Positions 6,315 to 11,623 of a stretch of DNA of 12,331 nt are shown here, piece by piece. Where the stretch lies: positions 1 to 12,331 of the forward strand of contig DCUU01000068.1 in assembly GCA_002328565.1 (NCBI GenBank), given 5' to 3'. Below the pieces are notes generated by a model, which searched no databases, was not told the DNA's origin, and was given only the letters and a program-made list of their open reading frames with translations. The DNA is from Candidatus Moranbacteria bacterium UBA2206 (GTDB lineage: Bacteria > Patescibacteriota > Minisyncoccia > Moranbacterales > UBA2206). How positions within the stretch are numbered: the first letter of the stretch is position 1; each line of letters opens with the position of its first letter. Made by a program: the position numbers and the translations under genes.

Positions 6315-7616
6315 ATGAGAGTTACAGCTAATGAAATAAGGAAAATGTTTCTTGGTTTCTTTACTCAAAATGGACACAAGGAGATTGGGAATGCCTCATT
6401 AGTTCCCAAGAATGACCCTACGCTTCTAATAATCAATTCTGGAATGGCTCCAATAAAGAGTTTCTTTACAGGAGAAAGTATTCCGCCAAATCGCAGACTT
6501 TGTAATATTCAAAGGTGTGTGAGAACGAATGATATTGAAAACGTTGGAGATCCTCATCACTTGACCTTTTTTGAAATGATGGGTAATTGGTCTATCGGAG
6601 ATTATTTCAAAAAAGAATCAATCAGGCTGAGCTGGAATTTGATTAAGGATGCTTTTGGGTTTGATATTTCAAAGATCTCCGTAACCGTATTTGGTGGGGA
6701 TGAAAAAATACCAAATGTTCCTCCAGATGTGGAGTCAATGGAAATCTGGTCAAATTTTCTTCCTGACGAAAGAATTGTGCCACTGGGAGCCGATTCAAAT
6801 TTTTGGGGTCCGGCAGGTGATACTGGACCATGTGGTCCGTGCACAGAGGTTTTCTATGATCGTGGTTTGGAAAAGGGGTGTGGAAAATCTGACTGTGGGC
6901 CAGAATGTGAGTGTGGAAGATTTCTTGAAATTTGGAATGCAGGAGTTTTTATGCAGTATTATTTGCATGAAGACGGGTCATTTTCAAATCTTCCGTTGCT
7001 CAGTGTAGATGCAGGTGCTGGAATTGAGAGATTTTCTTTCGCACTTCAAGAAGCCAGTTCAATTTATGAAACTGATGTGTTTCTACCCTTATTTCAGGTA
7101 ATCGGTTCGAAAATAAATCTAAATGAGCACGAGAGATCTGCTAGGATTTTGGCAGATCATGCACGAACAACCGTTTTCATGATTGCTGATGGAATTTTTC
7201 CAGGGAAAACCAAAAGAGAATATGTATTAAGGCGTATCATGAGAAGGGTACTTCTGCACGTGAACCTTCTGGGCATCGATAGCGCCATATTTTTGGAAAT
7301 TGCGAAAGCTACTACTCAGTCATTGGCTCATCATTATCCGCTATTGATTAAGAATAATGGATTGACACAGGAAATTATTCGTTCTGAAACAATATCGTTT
7401 GCTAAGGTTCTTAGCAAAGGACTTCGTGAATTTGATAAAATTGTTTTTAAATCTGATTCTAATGTGGTGTCGGGGGAGGATGCATTCAAATTACATGATA
7501 CTCTTGGTTTTCCGCTTGAATTAACTAAGGAAATAGCGGAAAGCAGGAATATGTCCGTTAATATCTCGGATTACTTAACGCTTTTGAATGAGCAACGCAA
7601 CAAAAGCAGACTATGA
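6315..7616 (+). CDS. Alanyl-tRNA synthetase-like protein, catalytic and tRNA-recognition core only
   Basis: The 433 residues align well with the N-terminal half of AlaRS. Motif 2 is QRCVR (66-70) and TFFEMMGNWSIGDYF (84-98). Trp164 and GDTGPCGPCTE (168-178) are intact. The Cys4 loop is Cys189/194/198/200, and motif 3 is VDAGAGIERF with Asp232, which in AlaRS binds the alpha-amino group. The second domain has ADHARTTVFMIADG, YVLRRI and FKLHDTLGFP (Asp395, equivalent to the base-pair-reading Asp400 of E. coli). The PSN(E)xRGY segment reads PGKTKREY, so the Asn that helps read G3:U70 appears replaced by Lys298. Editing and C-Ala domains are missing; known AlaRS fragments of this size can still aminoacylate. 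AAGGAGGG lies 5 bases before ATG 6315. Given the truncation, the altered tRNA-contact site and the neighbouring radical SAM genes, an accessory role (charging a tRNA or activating an amino acid for peptide synthesis) is more likely than housekeeping, but this is inference. Confidence 0.9.
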   Translation: MRVTANEIRKMFLGFFTQNGHKEIGNASLVPKNDPTLLIINSGMAPIKSFFTGESIPPNRRLCNIQRCVRTNDIENVGDPHHLTFFEMMGNWSIGDYFKKESIRLSWNLIKDAFGFDISKISVTVFGGDEKIPNVPPDVESMEIWSNFLPDERIVPLGADSNFWGPAGDTGPCGPCTEVFYDRGLEKGCGKSDCGPECECGRFLEIWNAGVFMQYYLHEDGSFSNLPLLSVDAGAGIERFSFALQEASSIYETDVFLPLFQVIGSKINLNEHERSARILADHARTTVFMIADGIFPGKTKREYVLRRIMRRVLLHVNLLGIDSAIFLEIAKATTQSLAHHYPLLIKNNGLTQEIIRSETISFAKVLSKGLREFDKIVFKSDSNVVSGEDAFKLHDTLGFPLELTKEIAESRNMSVNISDYLTLLNEQRNKSRL

Positions 7617-7678
7617 TTTTTATCATAAAAATTCTCTTGGAATAAAATTTTTCTGGGGGATAAAAAACTTATCTATCG

Positions 7679-7722
7679 AAGGGCGAAATTCTACAGTATC
7701 ACTGTATGAATTTCGCCTTTTT
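7679..7722 (+). terminator. Intrinsic terminator after the AlaRS-like gene
   Basis: GGCGAAATTC (7682-7691) pairs with GAATTTCGCC (7708-7717). An inner TACAG/CTGTA stem closes a 5-base loop, with one bulged T. TTTTT follows at 7718-7722, then ATTTTTTT. It marks the right end of the SD-rich cassette. Confidence 0.88.
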
Positions 7723-7753
7723 ATTTTTTTAAATGTATGATATGGTAGTATTT

Positions 7754-7819
7754 ATGAAGTGTTTATTTTGTGAAATTGCGAATAATAAAAATCTAGAAAA
7801 ATGCAAAAAATACTTCTGA
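7754..7819 (+). pseudogene. Remnant of a HIT-family (histidine triad) protein N-terminus
   Basis: ATG at 7754 opens a 21-codon frame beginning MKCLFCEIANNK, then reads nonsense to TGA at 7817. The CxFCxIxxxK start, with its zinc-binding Cys pair, is characteristic of Hint/HIT nucleotide hydrolases, which are normally about 110-140 residues. Nothing further of the family is visible before the Nudix gene. It is read as the 5' stub of a deleted or overwritten gene; chance similarity over 12 residues cannot be excluded. Confidence 0.45.
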
Positions 7820-7860
7820 ATAGTTTTAAGTGTTTATGAAAATAATATGCAAGAAAGGCA

Positions 7861-8235
7861 ATGAAGAATATAAAAAACTTTGAAATTTGTTCACGGGCGA
7901 TTATTATTAAAGACGGTAGGATTTTACTGCCGAAACCAAAAAATGAATCCTGGTATTTTTTCCCGGGTGGACATATTGATTTTGGTGAAAAAGCCGAAAA
8001 AGCTCTTAGACGGGAGCTGAAAGAAGAATTGTCTGTTGAAATCGAAAAAGTTGAATTTATTGGGACAGTTGAGAACTGCTATGATGAAAAAAGTGTGAGA
8101 CATCACGAGCTTGATATAGTTTTCGCAGTTAATTTAGGTAATCAAGAAATTCAAGATGTTGAAGATCATATTGATTTTCATTGGATTGATTTGGAAAAAT
8201 TAGAAAAGGCGGATATTTTATCAAATGGTTTCTGA
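7861..8235 (+). CDS. Small Nudix hydrolase
   Basis: This is a 124-residue cytoplasmic Nudix protein; such enzymes cleave nucleoside diphosphates linked to another moiety. The Nudix box spans about residues 37-59: Gly37, five residues, Glu43, seven residues, Arg51-Glu52, then EE at 55-56, which bind the metal. The usual Gly of the final GU position is Ser58. FPGGHIDFGE is typical. The C-terminus (ADILSNGF) is short compared with many family members, but no frameshift is evident. ATG at 7861 is preceded by a weak purine stretch (AGAAAGG), much poorer than the sites in the upstream cassette. It stands alone in orientation between a gene remnant and a methyltransferase, so context says nothing about substrate. 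Confidence 0.85.
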   Translation: MKNIKNFEICSRAIIIKDGRILLPKPKNESWYFFPGGHIDFGEKAEKALRRELKEELSVEIEKVEFIGTVENCYDEKSVRHHELDIVFAVNLGNQEIQDVEDHIDFHWIDLEKLEKADILSNGF

Positions 8236-8343
8236 CCCAGTTTCATTTTATGAATAGGCATAATTTAGGGTTTATTTTTTAATTATTTTTCTAATAGTAA
8301 AATATCATATAAACAATTATTTGCCAAGAAATTATAATTTGCA

Positions 8344-8838
8344 TTGGCATGGGAATTGTGGAAATTGTATAATGAAATCATGAATGAATATCTTGAAAAT
8401 TTCATAAATACAAAATTTGAAAAATCCGGTAAGGTCTTGGATCTTGGCGCGGGTGATTTTTGTGATGTAAAACAATTGGAAAAATTAGGTTGGAAATGCG
8501 AAGGAGTGGATTTGGAAATGGGAATTGATTTGGAAAAACCTTATGTTTCAAAAAACAAACCTTTCGATTTAGTTTATTCAAATTATGTTTTGCAAAGGAT
8601 AAAAAACAAGGATATTTTTGCAAAAACAATTTATGACAATTTAAGAAATGACGGCTGGTTTTTCATACATACCTTTGAAAAGAATGATCCAGTTATTTCA
8701 ACTGGAATGTCCCAAGAATTCTTGCAAGAATTATTAGAAAAACAAGGATTTCGAAATATTGAAATTAGAATTTTTGATCATTATGACAAGGGACACAAGC
8801 ATTGGCATAAAATTTTAGAAGTTAGTGGGCAGAAATAG
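8344..8838 (+). CDS. Class I SAM-dependent methyltransferase
   Basis: This is a Rossmann-fold methyltransferase of about 150-165 residues; the substrate is unknown. Motif I is VLDLGAGD (31-38, counting from TTG 8344). The acidic residue after strand 2 is Asp56 in EGVDLE. FDLVYSNYVLQRI is the strand-4 region and NDGWFFIHTF resembles the post-motif strand of the family. Two starts are possible. TTG 8344 keeps WELWKLYNEI, which looks like real protein. ATG 8380 is the conventional alternative. Neither has an SD site. Just upstream, another frame reads NLHWH and would join the present frame as HWHWELWKLYN if one base were added near 8351, so the true N-terminus may have been cut by a 1-base deletion. 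GCATTGGCAT occurs both at 8341-8350 and at 8799-8808, where it encodes HWH. Confidence 0.8.
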   Translation: MAWELWKLYNEIMNEYLENFINTKFEKSGKVLDLGAGDFCDVKQLEKLGWKCEGVDLEMGIDLEKPYVSKNKPFDLVYSNYVLQRIKNKDIFAKTIYDNLRNDGWFFIHTFEKNDPVISTGMSQEFLQELLEKQGFRNIEIRIFDHYDKGHKHWHKILEVSGQK

Positions 8839-8880
8839 TTGGGAATTTTGTTATGCGGAGGGGGAAATTAAATTTGATTT
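8839..8880 (+). repeat. Degenerate histidine-kinase 3'-end copy after the methyltransferase
   Basis: TATGCGGAGGGGGAAATTAA (8852-8871) corresponds to the kinase-tail remnant at 11541-11560 with two substitutions and one missing base. TTGGGAATTTTG before it aligns with the CTGGAAATTCTA segment, with 6 bases lost between. The likeness continues past the old stop codon: TTGATTT occurs at 8874-8880 and again at 11563-11569. It begins directly after the methyltransferase stop. Confidence 0.5.
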
Positions 8881-8902
8881 ATGACGTCTTTTGTGCTATA
8901 AT
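8874..8902 (+). promoter_or_regulatory. Strong promoter for a leaderless toxin-antitoxin mRNA
   Basis: TTGATT (8874-8879), a 17-base spacer and a perfect TATAAT (8897-8902) with an extended TG at 8894-8895. ATG of the antitoxin starts 6 bases after the -10 box, so transcription should begin at or next to the start codon and the mRNA should be leaderless. The -35 element lies inside the repeat at 8839-8880. Confidence 0.8.
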
Positions 8903-8908
8903 TAGAAT

Positions 8909-9166
8909 ATGAAAATTAGAGATTTCGCGAAAAAAAGACCGCATTTATTCTGGTATATACAGGATTTTGAAAACCTCTCTGAGGAAGTAATTATAGAGGC
9001 GGTTTTGAATTTGGGAAATTGGAAGGATACACAGGAGTTGATTGAAATATTGGGCATAAAAAAGACAGCTGAAATTTTCAAAAAAAGAACTGCGGAAAAA
9101 AGAAATAATTATCGCCCGGAGATAAAAAACTATTTTGAACTTTATTTCAAAAAATATGCACAGTGA
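8909..9166 (+). CDS. DUF6922-type antitoxin partner of an AbiEii-like toxin
   Basis: This 85-residue helical protein opens with MKIRDFAKKRPHLFWYIQDF and contains the pattern LFW...FENLS...IIEAVLNLGN...LGI.....IF, ending in NYFELYFKKYA. This matches my recollection of DUF6922 proteins, which commonly precede AbiEii/AbiGii nucleotidyltransferase toxins. The family name is recalled, not searched. It has no SD site and starts 6 bases after a TATAAT box, so it is probably translated from a leaderless mRNA. It overlaps the downstream toxin by 11 bases, the tight coupling expected of a toxin-antitoxin pair. Its likely role is to neutralise the toxin; no DNA-binding motif is obvious. Confidence 0.78.
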   Translation: MKIRDFAKKRPHLFWYIQDFENLSEEVIIEAVLNLGNWKDTQELIEILGIKKTAEIFKKRTAEKRNNYRPEIKNYFELYFKKYAQ

Positions 9167-9764
9167 AATTTTGTCAGAAAAACAAGTTGAATTTCTGGAG
9201 TTTCTCAAAAACTTTTCTGGTGATTTTGGATTGGTTGGTGGAACAGCCATCGCTCTTCAGATTGGTCATCGACAATCAATTGACTTTGATTTGGCCTCCT
9301 TATTAGAAATAAAAACACAAAGCATAAGAAAAAAAATCTTGGAATTTGGAAAAATAGAAGCGGTTTTAGTTGACAACCAAGACGAATATACTCTGATAGT
9401 GGATGGGATAAAATTCACTTTTTTTAACTATCCATTTCCGATAAAATTTACTCAAGATTTGAACGGGATAATTTCAATGCCGGATATCGTCACTCTTTCT
9501 GCTATGAAAGCGTATGCGCTTGGGAGACGTGCTAAATGGAAAGATTATGTTGACTTGTATTTTATTGCAGAAAAATTAGGTTCAGTTGAGCCAATAATTG
9601 AAAAAGCCAAGGAAATTTTTGGTGTGGAATTTAATGAAAAAAACTTTCGTGTTCAGTTGGCATATTTTGAGGATATTGATTATTCAGAAAAAGTTATTTT
9701 TATGAAAAATTTTGAAATCGAAGATGAAAAAATAAAAAATAAACTTTTGGAGTATTCAGTATGA
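9156..9764 (+). CDS. AbiEii/AbiGii-family nucleotidyltransferase toxin
   Basis: This 202-residue protein has the nucleotidyltransferase-fold signature LVGGTAIALQIGHRQSIDFD (26-45): the GG turn, HRxSxD, and metal-binding Asp43 and Asp45. The downstream MKAYALGRRAKWKDYVDLYFI segment matches the conserved K...A..RxxxKDxxDL region of AbiEii/DUF1814 proteins. Family members act as toxins in abortive phage infection, and some add nucleotides to tRNA. ATG 9156 is chosen because the open frame upstream lies inside the antitoxin gene and the IGHRQS core is well spaced from it; TTG 9135 is a less likely alternative. No SD site is present, so translation depends on the overlapping antitoxin. A kinase-tail fragment starts 2 bases after its stop. 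Confidence 0.88.
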   Translation: MHSEILSEKQVEFLEFLKNFSGDFGLVGGTAIALQIGHRQSIDFDLASLLEIKTQSIRKKILEFGKIEAVLVDNQDEYTLIVDGIKFTFFNYPFPIKFTQDLNGIISMPDIVTLSAMKAYALGRRAKWKDYVDLYFIAEKLGSVEPIIEKAKEIFGVEFNEKNFRVQLAYFEDIDYSEKVIFMKNFEIEDEKIKNKLLEYSV

Positions 9765-9765
9765 G

Positions 9766-9779
9766 ATCCGCCGGCACTA
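9766..9779 (+). repeat. Exact 14-base fragment of the histidine-kinase 3' region
   Basis: ATCCGCCGGCACTA is identical to 1565-1578 in the kinase gene, where it encodes the SAGT of VESAGTN. It is GC-rich in strongly AT-rich surroundings and starts 2 bases after the toxin stop codon. In the kinase, the segment that follows 12 bases later is the one found at 11516-11560. The two pieces therefore look like one kinase tail separated by the SAHH-like/Nudix gene. Confidence 0.55.
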
Positions 9780-9785
9780 GTTGCA

Positions 9786-9814
9786 TTGATTTTTGGTTTT
9801 GCTTGTAGTAATAT
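9786..9814 (+). promoter_or_regulatory. Promoter for a leaderless mini-ORF
   Basis: TTGATT (9786-9791), a 17-base spacer and TAATAT (9809-9814), with ATG 6 bases after the -10 box at 9821. The geometry is identical to the promoter at 8874-8902, including the same -35 hexamer. Confidence 0.6.
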
Positions 9815-9820
9815 TGAACT

Positions 9821-9880
9821 ATGGGTGAAGAAATGGAGAAAAAAATCAAAGAATTTGTTTTAGGAAAAATTTTTAAATAA
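9821..9880 (+). CDS. 19-residue leaderless mini-ORF upstream of the SAHH-like/Nudix gene
   Basis: The short ORF MGEEMEKKIKEFVLGKIFK begins exactly where a leaderless transcript from the 9786-9814 promoter would start, and ends 5 bases before the next ATG at 9886. That gene has no SD site, so the mini-ORF may deliver terminating ribosomes to it by re-initiation. The peptide would form an amphipathic charged helix; I see no family. Expression is inferred from promoter geometry only. Confidence 0.4.
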   Translation: MGEEMEKKIKEFVLGKIFK

Positions 9881-9885
9881 ATTAT

Positions 9886-11514
9886 ATGTCTAAAACGGAC
9901 AAAAAGAACAATGGAGATTCAAAGGATCTTATCTTTAAATATTATTTGAATCGAATTGAAAAAAGAGAGGTGTACTTTCTTTTTGTTATCCACCTCACTC
10001 GAACGATGGAAATCTACCTTGAAAATTGGCTGAAAAATTTTCCAAGTGTTGGCGTTATATCAATTCCTTATTCTGAAATACCAGAGGTTAAGGAAAATAT
10101 AGAAAAATATGCCAAAGTTCACAGCCCAAGTGATGTGTCGGAAATACCCAATTTAATAGCCGATATTTGCAATAAGAATCTGGGAAAAAAAATTTGCATG
10201 GTTGAGATTGGAGGATATTCTAGCTTAATAAAAAAAATTCCGGACAATATAATAGGTGCGGTGGAAGATACTAATCAAGGGTATTGGAATTTCAAGCAAA
10301 ATGAATCCCGACTTACTTTTCCAGTGGTGAGCATAGCGCAGACCAATCTTAAGAAAATTGAAAATAAGTTTGTTGGATCATCAGTGAGCTATTCTTTGGA
10401 AAAATTTCTGAGAGATTATTTTCAAAGAGATTTGATAACCATAAAAAATGTTTTGGTTATTGGATATGGAGAAATTGGGCGGGGAACAGCTAAAAAACTA
10501 AAGAGTACATTGGCGAATGTTTTTGTTTATGATAGCGATCCGGTGAATACTATGCTGGCAAGGCTAGATGGTTTTAGTATCACAGATAGAATTTCAGCTA
10601 TTGCGCAGGCAGATATAATTGTTGGAGCTTCAGGGCAGAATTCATTGCAAGTAAGTGATATTATTTATTTGAAAAATAATGCCTTGTTAGTTAGTGCTTC
10701 ATCCAAGCAAATTGAATTTCCTGTTTCTGAATTAGAGCCGAATATTATCAATAAAAATGAATATATAAATTCATATAAATCGGAAAATGGAATCTTTTAT
10801 ATCGCTTATGACGGATTTCCGATAAATTTTATAGATGATTCGGCTTTTGGAGAAATTTTCGATATTATTATGGCCAGTCTTTTAGTTTCCGTTGATTATC
10901 TTTTGCACTCTAATTTATTGCCAAAAGTATATGACTTAGAGTTGAGATTACAGCAAGATGTGGTCAGGAAATATTTTGAATTTTATGAGGCAGATGGTCA
11001 TACAGCCATATTTCAAGTGGAAAAAATAAGAAATAATCGTCATGACGCTGCCAGCGCCTTAATTGTGAGCAAAAATTCTTTTGGAAAATTATGCATTTTA
11101 CTTTTAAATCATCCTAAAATCGGGAAGTGGATACCAATCGGAGGACATGTGGAAAGATTTGAATCAGCGGAAAGCGCCGTTTTGCGTGAATTAGAAGAAG
11201 AAATCGGCATTACTCCAACGTACTGGTTTGATAAAAATTTTAAGCAATGGGTTTCTTCGCCGGTAATTTTTTGCGAAATACTGGAAGAAATTTCCGCCTA
11301 TAACGATAAGCCGGCTCATTTTCATCGCGATTTTATTTATGTGGCGATAATCAACTATTGTAGGGAGGAAAAATTTGCCGGCAAAATAGAAAAAGAAAAT
11401 TTGAAATGGCTCGAGATAGAAGAGATATTAAATCTTGATTTGGAAAAGACAACTCCCGAAACATTACAAATGATTAATGAATTGAAAAAGTTTGAAAGTG
11501 ATTTGTTGGGATGA
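9886..11514 (+). CDS. Fusion: S-adenosylhomocysteine-hydrolase-like Rossmann protein with C-terminal Nudix domain
   Basis: Of 542 residues, about 1-180 and 181-350 resemble the catalytic and NAD-binding parts of S-adenosylhomocysteine hydrolase. GAVEDTNQG (124-132) parallels its GxxEETTTG loop. Lys156 lies in AQTNLKK where NDSxTK is expected, and VLVIGYGEIGRG (189-200) is a GxGxxG dinucleotide site with an acidic YDSD (215-218) after strand 2. The usual Asp-Asn after the Lys is not conserved (IENK), so true hydrolase activity is doubtful. Residues about 385-540 form a Nudix domain with a perfect box: Gly420, Glu426, Arg434-Glu435, EE 438-439, Gly441. Such a fusion could act on an NAD- or adenosine-type compound, but no reaction can be assigned. 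It starts 5 bases after a mini-ORF and lacks an SD site. Its stop directly abuts a kinase-tail remnant. Confidence 0.8.
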   Translation: MSKTDKKNNGDSKDLIFKYYLNRIEKREVYFLFVIHLTRTMEIYLENWLKNFPSVGVISIPYSEIPEVKENIEKYAKVHSPSDVSEIPNLIADICNKNLGKKICMVEIGGYSSLIKKIPDNIIGAVEDTNQGYWNFKQNESRLTFPVVSIAQTNLKKIENKFVGSSVSYSLEKFLRDYFQRDLITIKNVLVIGYGEIGRGTAKKLKSTLANVFVYDSDPVNTMLARLDGFSITDRISAIAQADIIVGASGQNSLQVSDIIYLKNNALLVSASSKQIEFPVSELEPNIINKNEYINSYKSENGIFYIAYDGFPINFIDDSAFGEIFDIIMASLLVSVDYLLHSNLLPKVYDLELRLQQDVVRKYFEFYEADGHTAIFQVEKIRNNRHDAASALIVSKNSFGKLCILLLNHPKIGKWIPIGGHVERFESAESAVLRELEEEIGITPTYWFDKNFKQWVSSPVIFCEILEEISAYNDKPAHFHRDFIYVAIINYCREEKFAGKIEKENLKWLEIEEILNLDLEKTTPETLQMINELKKFESDLLG

Positions 11515-11515
11515 C

Positions 11516-11571
11516 TTTTTTCTGGAAATTCTAAAGGAGTATGTGGAGGAGGAAAATTAAGGTTGATTTCT
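11516..11571 (+). repeat. In-frame remnant of a histidine kinase C-terminus
   Basis: Read from 11516, the sequence encodes FFLEILKEYVEEEN and TAA, against FFLEIPKEHVEEN and TAG in the intact kinase. At the DNA level AAGGAG, one changed base and ATGTGGAGGAG are shared, as is GGAAATTC upstream. It begins one base after the stop codon of the SAHH-like/Nudix gene and is too short to be a gene. It continues into TTGATTT, as does the copy at 8839-8880, and lies 17 bases before a terminator. Confidence 0.75.
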
Positions 11572-11577
11572 AAATAT

Positions 11578-11607
11578 AAAAAAGCGATCAGGTTGATCGC
11601 TTTTTTT
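11578..11607. terminator. Bidirectional intrinsic terminator between convergent genes
   Basis: AAAAAAGCGATCA (11578-11590) and TGATCGCTTTTTT (11594-11606) form a perfect 13-bp stem with a 3-base loop. It has a T run on both strands, so it can end transcription from either side. Confidence 0.92.
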
Positions 11608-11623
11608 AAGTTTCTAGAATATT

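Noticed and set aside
6602..7008. Overlapping long ORFs in other frames within the AlaRS-like gene, and similar ones inside the kinase and radical SAM genes
   Set aside because: They are shadows of well-supported genes and have no family likeness or ribosome-binding sites.
7602..7626. Small hairpin ATGATTTTTATCAT at the end of the AlaRS-like gene
   Set aside because: Only a 5-bp AT stem followed by A residues on the + strand; the real terminator is at 7679-7722.
7640..7670. Another kinase-tail copy after the AlaRS-like gene (TTTTTCTGG)
   Set aside because: Only 9 bases match and the diagnostic ATGTGGAGGAG part is absent.
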